Part shown: in pieces, positions 15,140 to 21,468 of the stretch
How positions within the stretch are numbered: position 1 is the first letter of the stretch
Layout: every line of letters starts with the position of its first letter
DNA from: an uncultured bacterium
GTDB lineage: Bacteria; Cyanobacteriota; Vampirovibrionia; Gastranaerophilales; Gastranaerophilaceae
Length of the DNA stretch: 35,968 nucleotides
Direction of reading: 5' to 3'
Assembly: GCA_900553895.1 (NCBI GenBank)
Contig: USFB01000018.1
Span: forward strand, 1 to 35,968
Translations under genes and position numbers: made by a program
The notes under the pieces: model-generated
The model's database searches: none
What the model was told of the DNA's origin: nothing
What the model saw: only the letters and a program-made list of their open reading frames with translations

Positions 15140-15820
15140 ATGTTTAACGAAATTAAGACACACGAGATTACAGTCGACATTGTTATTTTGACAATTAAAG
15201 ATGACGCGTTGCAAGTATTGCTTGTAAAACGTAGCAATGAACCGTTTAAAGACAAATGGGCAATCCCGGGCGGATATGTCAGAATGTCTGAGAACCTTGA
15301 TGAAGCAGCAATGCGTGTTCTTAAAGAAAAAACTAATGTTGATAACATTTATCTTGAACAACTTTACACGTTTGGCGATCCTCTTCGTCACCCTGTCTCT
15401 CGTGTAATCACTTGTGCGTATTTTGCATTAATCAGAGCCGAAGATTTTAACGTAGTTACAACTCCTGATTTGGCTTGGCACAAAGTATTCGATTTACCGC
15501 CATTGGCATTCGACCACAAGGAAATTATTGAATACTCTCTAAAACGTACAAGAGAACGTTTGGAAATGTGTCCTGTGGCTTATCAATTATTAAACGAAAA
15601 ATTCACTCTGACTGAAATGCAAAAAGCTTATGAAATGATTATGCAGAAAAAGCTTGATAAACGTAATTTCAGAAAGAAAGTTATTACAACAGACGGTTTA
15701 AGAGAATTAAATGAATTTTCTAAATCATCGTCAAAGCGTCCGGCCAGACTTTACACTTTCGATAATATAAAATTAAATTCAAAAAGGGCGCATTTCATAA
15801 AAAAGGAGACTAAATGTTAA
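15140..15820 (+). CDS. NrtR-like regulator: degenerate Nudix domain plus winged helix
   Basis: The first about 140 residues form a Nudix fold, but the box around 45-67 is degraded: G45, E51, R59 and E63 are kept, while the other metal-binding Glu positions are V60 and K64 and the Gly is N66. Residues about 150-226 form a basic C-terminal domain that fits the winged helix of the NrtR family (FTLTEMQKAYEMIMQKKLDKRNFRKK). NrtR proteins bind ADP-ribose or related ligands and repress NAD synthesis or sugar genes. It is therefore probably a transcription factor, not a hydrolase. AGAGGTG precedes ATG 15140. Its end overlaps secG by 7 bases. The ligand and targets are unknown. Confidence 0.8.
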   Translation: MFNEIKTHEITVDIVILTIKDDALQVLLVKRSNEPFKDKWAIPGGYVRMSENLDEAAMRVLKEKTNVDNIYLEQLYTFGDPLRHPVSRVITCAYFALIRAEDFNVVTTPDLAWHKVFDLPPLAFDHKEIIEYSLKRTRERLEMCPVAYQLLNEKFTLTEMQKAYEMIMQKKLDKRNFRKKVITTDGLRELNEFSKSSSKRPARLYTFDNIKLNSKRAHFIKKETKC

Positions 15821-16038
15821 TATTTTTTTGGACTTTGCAGGTTTTATCCGCACTATTACTAATCGTGTTAATTCTTATGCATTCCCCTAAAGGTGATGGA
15901 ATCGCAGGGATAGGTAATGCAGCACAAATGTTTACTTCACAAAAAAGTGCAGAAAAAGGCTTAAACAAATTAACGGGCATCGTTGCTCTTGTATTTGTAA
16001 TTTGTGTATTTTTATTAGGTTTTGGTATTATCAAGTAA
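15814..16038 (+). CDS. secG: Preprotein translocase subunit SecG
   Basis: A 74-residue protein with two membrane helices (about 1-22 and 53-72) joined by the conserved SecG loop (HSPKGDGIAGIG, then a Ser/Gln/Lys-rich stretch). SecG helps the SecYE channel export proteins. AAGGAG lies just before ATG 15814, inside the end of the upstream gene, which it overlaps by 7 bases, so the two are coupled. Length and topology are typical. Confidence 0.9.
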   Translation: MLIFFWTLQVLSALLLIVLILMHSPKGDGIAGIGNAAQMFTSQKSAEKGLNKLTGIVALVFVICVFLLGFGIIK

Positions 16039-16050
16039 TTTGGGGCAAAA

Positions 16051-16812
16051 ATGCTTAACCAATTTTCAAGAACAGAACTTTTAATCGGTCACGAGGGAAT
16101 TGAAAAACTAGCGTCCGCTCGTGTTGCTGTATTTGGAATTGGCGGAGTTGGCGGTTATACTGTTGAGGCTCTTGCTAGAAGCGGAGTTGGAACTTTTGAT
16201 TTAATTGATGATGATAAAATTTGCATCACAAATATAAATCGTCAAATTTTTGCACTAAGAAGTACTGTTGGAAAATATAAAGTTGATGTTGCAAAAGATA
16301 GAATTTTAGACATCAATCCGAAGGCGGTTGTTAATACTTATAAAATGTTCTATACCCCTAAAAATGCTGAGGAGTTTGATTTTGCAGGATATGATTATGT
16401 AGTTGACGCGATTGATACTGTTGTTGGAAAATTAGAAATCATTGAACGCGCTAAAAAGGCAGGCGTTCCGGTAATATCGTCAATGGGAGCCGGAAATAAA
16501 ATGGATGCAACAGCATTTGAAGTTGCAGATATTTCTAAAACTTCAGTTTGTCCGCTAGCAAAAGTTATAAGACAAGAGCTAAAAAAAAGAAAAATCAGAA
16601 AAGTTAAAGTGGTTTATTCTAAAGAAATTCCAATCAAACCAAATGATGATACAGAAATCAGTTGTAAAAAACATTGTGTTTGTCCACCCGGAACTGTTAG
16701 AAAATGTACTGCAAGACGCCAAATACCAGGAAGCAACGCGTTTGTTCCATCAACTGTTGGTTTGATTATTGCAGGCGAAGTGATTAAAGATTTGATAGGT
16801 TTTGGAAAATAA
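16051..16812 (+). CDS. tcdA: tRNA threonylcarbamoyladenosine dehydratase (ThiF/E1-like)
   Basis: An E1-like ATP-dependent enzyme with the nucleotide-binding loop GIGGVGGYTVEALARSG (about 30-46), the D-D-K/N-x-N-R-Q block (DDDKICITNINRQ) and VVDAIDT. The C-terminal CVCPPGTVRKC segment is the TcdA-type region, unlike ThiF or MoeB, which carry CxxC zinc pairs. TcdA cyclises t6A37 in tRNAs decoding ANN codons. This matches the presence of the t6A genes tsaE and tsaB at 31.5-32.6 kb. It lies 12 bases after secG with GGGGC before ATG. Confidence is high for the superfamily and good for TcdA. Confidence 0.85.
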   Translation: MLNQFSRTELLIGHEGIEKLASARVAVFGIGGVGGYTVEALARSGVGTFDLIDDDKICITNINRQIFALRSTVGKYKVDVAKDRILDINPKAVVNTYKMFYTPKNAEEFDFAGYDYVVDAIDTVVGKLEIIERAKKAGVPVISSMGAGNKMDATAFEVADISKTSVCPLAKVIRQELKKRKIRKVKVVYSKEIPIKPNDDTEISCKKHCVCPPGTVRKCTARRQIPGSNAFVPSTVGLIIAGEVIKDLIGFGK

Positions 16813-16837
16813 TCAAATTTTAAATTAAGGAGCTATG

Positions 16838-17254
16838 ATGTACACAATCAAAGAAGTTGCTGAAAAAATGGAAATTTCTGAACATACGCTAAGATTTTGG
16901 GCAAAGAACGGTTTTTTTCCGTTTATCACCAGAAATCAAAATAACATAAGATTGTTTTCAGAAGACGATTTGAATTGGGTTAAAATAGTAAAATGTTTGC
17001 GTTCAATCGGAACTGAAACTAAACTTGTTAAAAGATATATTGATTTGTGCATCATTGGCGATTCTACTATTCCCGAACGCTATGAAATTATCAAAACTAC
17101 AAAAGAAAAGGCACTTAAGCAGCTGGAAGAACTTAAGACACAACTTGCACTTTTGGATTATAAAGAAGAACATTACAAAAATTTGATAAAAAATAACTTA
17201 AATGACAATTGGAATCCGATGAATCTGATTAAGAAGGAAGAAGTTGCGATTTAA
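16838..17254 (+). CDS. MerR-family transcriptional regulator
   Basis: The N-terminal winged helix-turn-helix starts YTIKEVAEKMEISEHTLRFWAKNG, with W in place of the second Tyr of the usual LRYYE, as in the AdhR-like group. A long alpha-helix (about 80-118) would form the antiparallel dimer coil. No Cys ligands for metal are seen at the usual C-terminal place, so a metal-sensing role is unlikely. AAGGAG ends at 16832; ATG 16838 has the better spacing than the in-frame ATG 16835 just before it. It is the last intact gene before a fic remnant. The effector is unknown. Confidence 0.85.
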   Translation: MYTIKEVAEKMEISEHTLRFWAKNGFFPFITRNQNNIRLFSEDDLNWVKIVKCLRSIGTETKLVKRYIDLCIIGDSTIPERYEIIKTTKEKALKQLEELKTQLALLDYKEEHYKNLIKNNLNDNWNPMNLIKKEEVAI

Positions 17255-17259
17255 AAATT

Positions 17260-17349
17260 ATGGTTTTAGAAAATAAATTAGGCGTAACAGATTCTGCAAA
17301 GCTTGCCAGAGTAGAAGACAATATTACATCTTCAAAAATGCTTCAATAA
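17260..17349 (+). pseudogene. N-terminal remnant of a Fic-family gene
   Basis: ATG 17260 opens 29 codons ending at TAA 17347. The peptide starts VLENKLGVTDSAKLARVED, which matches the beginning of Fic/DOC proteins as I recall it (LENKLGITxSAELAxxEE). Homology stops at about residue 24, where the frame enters the 3' end of prfB on the opposite strand. The catalytic HPFxxGNGR part is absent everywhere in the window. This looks like a gene cut by a rearrangement that joined it to prfB. The match is from memory of the family, not a search. Confidence 0.7.
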
Positions 17350-18385
17350 AGCCGTCTAAATCACCGTCCATCACAGCATCAACATTTCCCATTTCAAAAC
17401 CTGTTCGATGATCTTTAACCATTTTATACGGATGGAAAACATAAGAACGGATTTGTGAACCAAAGTTAATATCGAAGTTTTCGCCTTTTAGTTCTGCCAA
17501 TTTCTTTTCATGCTCGCGCTGTCTAAGTTCTAACAATTTTGAGGCAAGCATTTGCATAGCATTTTCTTTATTTTGCAATTGCGAACGTTCTTGTTGGCAC
17601 TTGATTACAATTCCGGTCGGCTTGTGCAAAATTCTAACCGCAGTTTCAACTTTGTTTACATTCTGTCCGCCAGCACCACCTGAGCGCATTGTGTCGATTT
17701 CCAAATCCTCTGGCGGAATATGAATTGTTTTCTCATAATCAGGAATAATAGGGGAAACTTCGCATGATGCAAAACTTGTTTGACGTTTTCCATTCGCGTT
17801 AAATGGTGAGATTCTAACCAAGCGGTGAACGCCTTTCTCGGCTTTTGCATAACCGTAAGCGTATTTACCGCTGATTTTTATTGTAGCAGACTTAATTCCC
17901 GCTTCTTCACCGTCAGATTTATCAACTAATTCAACCTTCCAGCCTCTTGATTCTGCCCAACGCGTGTACATTCTAAGAAGCATGTTTGCCCAATCTTGCG
18001 CGTCTGTTCCACCCGCTCCGGCATTAATCGAAAGAAACGCATCTGCTTCGTCATACTCGCCTGAGAGCATTTTTTGAACTTCGTATTTATCTAATTCTTT
18101 TTCTAGTTTTTTTAATTCTGCTTCGCTTTCTTGCATAAGCTCATTATCGCCGATTTCTTGAGCGGTTTTAGCGTCCTCAATTATGGTTTCCCATCTTGAA
18201 AACATCTCTAAAGTATCTTTAATTTCACGCGACTTTTGTCCCAATTCAGACGCCAAATTCTGATTAGACCAAACTTCAGGGCTCTGCAATTTCGTTTCCA
18301 AATCCTTTAATTCAGTCTTTAGAGCGTCAAAATCAACGTTCTTTTTATTATTATTTACACTTTGTTCAAGTTCTTGTAAGTTCAT
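17324..18385 (-). CDS. prfB: Peptide chain release factor 2
   Basis: RF2 ends translation at UGA and UAA. The GGQ peptidyl-hydrolysis motif is in SGGAGGQNVNKVETAVR, and the stop-codon-reading SPF tripeptide is in VRISPFNANGKRQTSFAS, which marks RF2 rather than RF1. The frame is continuous from ATG 18385, and the usual programmed frameshift (CTTTGAC with an in-frame TGA near codon 25) is absent, so RF2 autoregulation by frameshifting does not apply. 353 residues is normal. Only a weak GAGAAAG precedes the start. The 3' end overlaps a fic remnant on the other strand. Confidence 0.95.
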   Translation of the reverse strand: MNLQELEQSVNNNKKNVDFDALKTELKDLETKLQSPEVWSNQNLASELGQKSREIKDTLEMFSRWETIIEDAKTAQEIGDNELMQESEAELKKLEKELDKYEVQKMLSGEYDEADAFLSINAGAGGTDAQDWANMLLRMYTRWAESRGWKVELVDKSDGEEAGIKSATIKISGKYAYGYAKAEKGVHRLVRISPFNANGKRQTSFASCEVSPIIPDYEKTIHIPPEDLEIDTMRSGGAGGQNVNKVETAVRILHKPTGIVIKCQQERSQLQNKENAMQMLASKLLELRQREHEKKLAELKGENFDINFGSQIRSYVFHPYKMVKDHRTGFEMGNVDAVMDGDLDGFIEAFLKM

Positions 18386-18400
18386 TTTTTCTTTCTCTGT

Positions 18401-18432
18401 TGTGATGGAAACCGCTCACGCTTTTCACATCT
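18401..18432. repeat. Imperfect hairpin repeat upstream of prfB
   Basis: The core AACCGCTCACGCTTTTC (18410-18426) differs at 2 of 17 bases from 35857-35873. Both are flanked by partly complementary arms (here GATGGAAA and TTTTCACATC). It fills the tmk-prfB gap and suggests a diverged dispersed element. Confidence 0.45.
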
Positions 18433-18457
18433 TACGTTTTTTTTAATTGACAATTTT

Positions 18458-19066
18458 TTATCTACCAATTAAATTTACTTCTTCAACCACTTTTTCGTGA
18501 ATCCTTTCAATCGTATCTGCTGAATTAATCACCTTAACTCTATTCGGTTCTTCTTTGGCTATTGCTAAATAACCGTTTCGAACTCTGTTGAAAAAGTCCA
18601 TGCCGGCAGATTCCATACGGTCTTTTGTTTTACCAACTCTTTGCATAGAAGTTTCTATATCAATATCAAAAACAATCGTTAAATCAGGTTTCAAGCCGTT
18701 TACGGCGATTTCATTAAGTTTTTTGATTTGCTCAATATCAAGTTGTCTCCCGTAACCTTGGTATGCAACGGTTGAATCTGTGTGCCTGTCACAAAGCACA
18801 ATTACACCATCTTTTAAAGCAGGTTTTATCACACAATCCACGTGCTGCGCTCTATCAGCTAAAAATAGAAACGACTCGCAATTTGGAGAAACTTCGCCAT
18901 CAAAATTGAGCAAAATTTCTCTTAATTTTTCACCTAATCCCTTAGCCCCGGGTTCACGTGTAACAAGAGTTTTAAAACCTTTTTCCTGCAAATATTTATT
19001 TAAAAGCTCAATCTGTGTAGTTTTTCCGCAACCATCCGCACCTTCAAATGTAATAAATAAAGACAT
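18458..19066 (-). CDS. tmk: Thymidylate kinase
   Basis: TMK phosphorylates dTMP to dTDP. The P-loop is FEGADGCGKT (7-16), the REP motif follows in VTREPGAKG, and CDRHTDSTVAYQGYGR carries the DRx segment and substrate-binding residues. The lid is around RVGKTKDRMES. A perfect AAGGAGG lies 5 bases before ATG 19066. 202 residues is typical. It sits between a DUF3137 gene (38 bases upstream) and prfB on the same strand. Confidence 0.95.
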   Translation of the reverse strand: MSLFITFEGADGCGKTTQIELLNKYLQEKGFKTLVTREPGAKGLGEKLREILLNFDGEVSPNCESFLFLADRAQHVDCVIKPALKDGVIVLCDRHTDSTVAYQGYGRQLDIEQIKKLNEIAVNGLKPDLTIVFDIDIETSMQRVGKTKDRMESAGMDFFNRVRNGYLAIAKEEPNRVKVINSADTIERIHEKVVEEVNLIGR

Positions 19067-19104
19067 AAAACCTCCTTATACTATTTTATTGTATAAAGGG
19101 GAGT

Positions 19105-20040
19105 TTACAAGCCTATTTTCTGATTAAGTTTAAAGTGGTCAATTAGTTTGATAATAGAAAGAATTTCTTCAAACATAGTGAAAAATTGTTTAGGGTCGTC
19201 AATTTTTTTGAATAGTGAACCAATTGAAAATAAATCTTTGCTTGTAGACAAAGCAATTAGCAATGATTTTTCATAAAAAGCACATGAAACAGTATTAGCT
19301 TTAAATGCAACTTTCATTTCGTTCAAACGTTCCATAAAAGATGGTGTGATTAAGTATCTAGCTTCGACTTCGTCATCAGTGAATACGTCAAATTTCTTTT
19401 CGAACTCAACGTCTTCAAGTTTTGTGCGTTTTAATTTTCCGGGAATATTCAAATGTACTAATGAAGCTGGTCTTATAAGGGTATGTCCTGTAAAGTTTTT
19501 GTTCATATCTAATTTAACAACTACACCTTTAAAAATAGTTCTGCGATTTTTGCCGTATCCTTTTGTAAAATAAGATTCTATAATCTCAAATTTAACATCG
19601 TGGTGTTGTCCTACAAATGCATCATCGCAACCCAATGAATCAAAATCATGAATAACTCGAGAAGTTTTTATAATACTTGTAGCATTTGTATAATAAGGAC
19701 TCCAGCTCAAATCTTTAAAACACTTACAAACAAGTGGCATAATGGTATCAGTTTTAATTTTTTTCTCAAAGCTTTTTTTATTAACCCAAAAAACTCCAAA
19801 AGCGCAAAATAAAAGGATTACGACTAAGCCCGCCTTATTATCGGTAAATTCGCTAATATGCGTAAATCCCGCATAACAAATCCAAACAACCCAAGCAAAA
19901 GATATTATTGATACTATCAAAGATGCTAGCAGTCTAATGACTCTTTCATCCTCATATTGTCGAATTCTGGGAACTATATAAGAATAAAATTTCTTAGAAA
20001 AATCATTTCGTATTTGTGCGTATGTTTTTTCTTGTGGCAT
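19105..20040 (-). CDS. DUF3137-family membrane protein, LemA partner
   Basis: The 311-residue protein has two adjacent membrane helices (about 38-60 and 70-88) and a long soluble C-terminal domain (FKGVVVKLDMNKNFTGHTLIRP near 170-190, then FDVFTDDEVEARYLITPSFMERL), the pattern of the DUF3137 family. These genes are often next to lemA, as here, where lemA lies just upstream on the same strand. The biochemical role is unknown. TAAGGA precedes ATG 20040. The gap to lemA is filled almost wholly by a perfect 29-bp inverted repeat. Confidence 0.75.
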   Translation of the reverse strand: MPQEKTYAQIRNDFSKKFYSYIVPRIRQYEDERVIRLLASLIVSIISFAWVVWICYAGFTHISEFTDNKAGLVVILLFCAFGVFWVNKKSFEKKIKTDTIMPLVCKCFKDLSWSPYYTNATSIIKTSRVIHDFDSLGCDDAFVGQHHDVKFEIIESYFTKGYGKNRRTIFKGVVVKLDMNKNFTGHTLIRPASLVHLNIPGKLKRTKLEDVEFEKKFDVFTDDEVEARYLITPSFMERLNEMKVAFKANTVSCAFYEKSLLIALSTSKDLFSIGSLFKKIDDPKQFFTMFEEILSIIKLIDHFKLNQKIGL

Positions 20041-20052
20041 AATGTCCTTAAT

Positions 20053-20114
20053 TTAATAACACCCTCTCCCCTACCCCTCCCCCAAGGGAGGGGTAGGGGA
20101 GAGGGTGTTATTAA
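20053..20114. repeat. Perfect 29-bp inverted repeat (GC-rich)
   Basis: Arms 20053-20081 and 20086-20114 are exact reverse complements with a 4-base loop CCAA. The C/G tract is unlike the AT-rich surroundings and similar in composition to 2413-2466. It lies between lemA and the DUF3137 gene and would form a very stable RNA hairpin within their shared transcript, probably lowering downstream expression. No T tract follows on either strand, so it is not a standard terminator. Confidence 0.9.
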
Positions 20115-20121
20115 CCTTCTT

Positions 20122-20694
20122 TTATTTCAAAAAATCACTTGCCTTAATTGGCTGTCTTTCTTGTTCTGTCGCTTTAATAAAATCAACGGCTTTAATATTC
20201 AACATTCTTGCAAACAATGAAGATGGGAAAATTTCAACAGCATTTTTCAATTCGTTTGCTGCAGAGTTATAAAATCTTCTTGCAGCTGCAATATGTTCTT
20301 CAACTTCGTTATAAGTTTGCATTGCAGTAATCATCGTCTGATCAGCTTTTAATTGCGGATAATTTTCAACTGCAACCATAATTTGTCCCATTTTCTTTGC
20401 GATTTCGCCATCAAGAGCAATTTTTCTATCAATATTTTCAAAATTAGAAGAAAGTCCCATAACCTGTGTTCTAAGTTTTGTTACTTCTTCCATGATTCCA
20501 CGTTCGTGTTCCATATATTTTTGAGCAATTGTTAAAATATTTGGGATTAAATCGTATCTTTTCTTTAACTGTACATCAATTGAAGAAAAAGCTTCTTGAG
20601 CCTTGTTTCTTTTTCTGATAACTGATGCGTAAATTGAATAAATCCAAAATACAACTACAACAACTGCAATTGCTAATAGTGTTAGTGAGTTCAT
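20122..20694 (-). CDS. lemA: LemA family protein
   Basis: An N-terminal membrane anchor (about 4-24) is followed by a helical domain with family landmarks: RNKAQEAFSSIDVQLKKRYDLIPN, ENYPQLKAD and ARRFYNSAANELKNAVEIFPSSLFA. LemA proteins are anchored, mostly extracytoplasmic helical bundles of uncertain function. It forms a pair with the downstream DUF3137 gene. AGAGG precedes ATG 20694. 190 residues is typical. Confidence 0.92.
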   Translation of the reverse strand: MNSLTLLAIAVVVVVFWIYSIYASVIRKRNKAQEAFSSIDVQLKKRYDLIPNILTIAQKYMEHERGIMEEVTKLRTQVMGLSSNFENIDRKIALDGEIAKKMGQIMVAVENYPQLKADQTMITAMQTYNEVEEHIAAARRFYNSAANELKNAVEIFPSSLFARMLNIKAVDFIKATEQERQPIKASDFLK

Positions 20695-20793
20695 TATAAT
20701 ACCTCTTCTTATGTAGACGCCTTTTTGTAAATTGCTTTATTAACTGTTTTTTCTGTGGGGTTTTAACTTCCAAGCGTGCAATCAATATAAGAT

Positions 20794-20802
20794 ATTATAA
20801 CA
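20794..20802 (-). promoter_or_regulatory. Extended -10 within a dyad, upstream of lemA
   Basis: Minus-strand TGTTATAAT is a full extended -10. It sits within the inverted repeat AAGATAT/ATATCTT (20789-20795 and 20802-20808). It would give lemA a leader of about 94 bases. The dyad could be an operator or only a coincidence of AT-rich DNA. Confidence 0.4.
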
Positions 20803-20869
20803 TATCTTGTACGCAATTTCTATCTCTATTTGTAATTTACTAAGTTTAAATTATAGACAAACACTAAAA

Positions 20870-20958
20870 AATATAAAGTACCTTAAAATTGTTCTTTTGT
20901 TCTTGTAGGTGTGAAGCGGAACTCTATCGAGGTGACTCTCTTTAGGGTTCCCTCTACA
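20870..20958 (-). ncRNA. Candidate structured RNA in the 327-base gap upstream of lemA
   Basis: No protein gene is supported between 20695 and 21021. Bases 20904-20958 hold nested stems: CTACA/TGTAG (20954-20958 with 20904-20908), a 9-position stem (20918-20926 with 20943-20951) and GAG/CTC (20929-20931 with 20936-20938). A strong minus-strand promoter (20964-20992) would start transcription almost exactly at the first base of the outer stem. Against this strand, two positions that are G.T wobbles on the plus strand become mismatches on the minus, and the plus-strand loop would be GTGA, a GNRA type. It could be a small RNA or a lemA leader; the strand and the 3' end (set here near an AT-rich run) are uncertain. 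Confidence 0.35.
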
Positions 20959-20963
20959 TGCTT

Positions 20964-20992
20964 ATTATTTATTATTTCTCCCTGTTTGTCAA
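20964..20992 (-). promoter_or_regulatory. Strong sigma70-type promoter facing lemA
   Basis: On the minus strand: TTGACA (20987-20992), a 17-base spacer and AATAAT (20964-20969). The start is expected near 20957. The first ATG there is followed at once by TAG, so no leaderless protein is made. It drives the candidate RNA at 20870-20958 and possibly lemA. Confidence 0.6.
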
Positions 20993-21021
20993 GTGTAAGT
21001 AAAAGTTTATTGAGTAAAGAA

Positions 21022-21468
21022 TTAATAACGATTCGTGCAGAACTTGTTACCTGTATTATACAAATATCTGTAATCGGCATCTTCTATTTCTATATAGTAT
21101 TTGTCTTGTATGTTGTGATATTTATCAATAATGCGTTTTTTCTGAACAGCGGAAAACTCTTGATAAACGCCTTCGGGGAATTTGCAATCTACAAGCGTCC
21201 ATTTTACTTTGCAGGCTAGATTTTGTTTCCCGAAAATTTCATAAGAACCGATGCTATCTTCTTGATATTTATGTTTTTCGCAAACCGAAAGTTTATCCAA
21301 AAACTCAACTTTTGCTTGCAAATCCTTATCACTTGTTGCTACAAGGTAAAAATTAGCAAACGCGTAACATTTTAATGCAACCAAACAGAGGACAAAGAAG
21401 GTTATTGTTATAAACAATTTTCCATTTTCAATTTTCCACTTTCCATTGTTATCAGTAAACATTTCCAT
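21022..21468 (-). CDS. Small exported protein of unknown function
   Basis: The 148-codon frame overlaps the end of the upstream lytic transglycosylase gene by 17 bases. After about 17 residues comes a hydrophobic signal-type segment (LFITITFFVLCLVALKCYAFA), then a mature part with three Cys (CEKHK, LACKV, DCKF) and a Tyr/Lys-rich end. I do not recognise the family. The first residues (NGKWKIENGKL) are encoded by an AT-rich repeat (21419-21449), so the native start may be the TTG just after it, giving a normal short signal peptide. No strong ribosome site decides between them. Confidence 0.6.
   Translation of the reverse strand: MEMFTDNNGKWKIENGKLFITITFFVLCLVALKCYAFANFYLVATSDKDLQAKVEFLDKLSVCEKHKYQEDSIGSYEIFGKQNLACKVKWTLVDCKFPEGVYQEFSAVQKKRIIDKYHNIQDKYYIEIEDADYRYLYNTGNKFCTNRY
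21419..21449. repeat. AT-rich direct-repeat tract in the start of the small exported protein gene
   Basis: On the minus strand the tract reads as near-repeats of TGGAAA(A/G)TTGAAAA. A similar tract (TTGAAAATTGAAAG and following) occurs between mazG and the parvulin gene at about 24471-24497. It appears to have been read into the N-terminus of the coding sequence. Confidence 0.5.

Noticed and set aside
15140..15820. Active Nudix hydrolase
   Set aside because: Metal-binding Glu positions of the Nudix box are replaced and a winged-helix tail is present, so a regulator is more likely.
18300..18385. Programmed frameshift in prfB
   Set aside because: No CTTTGAC with an in-frame TGA is present; the frame is continuous from the ATG.
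20904..20958. tRNA or SRP RNA
   Set aside because: GGGTTCC looked like a T arm, but there is no acceptor stem, anticodon arm or CCA context, and the SRP loop bases are absent.
20883..21080. 65-codon minus-strand frame in the same gap
   Set aside because: Composition looks non-coding, it overlaps the end of a better gene, and it crosses the strong promoter at 20964-20992.
20911..21219. 102-codon plus-strand frame starting GTG in the lemA-slt gap
   Set aside because: It runs antisense to the end of the small exported protein, has no convincing ribosome site, and its start lies in the structured element.
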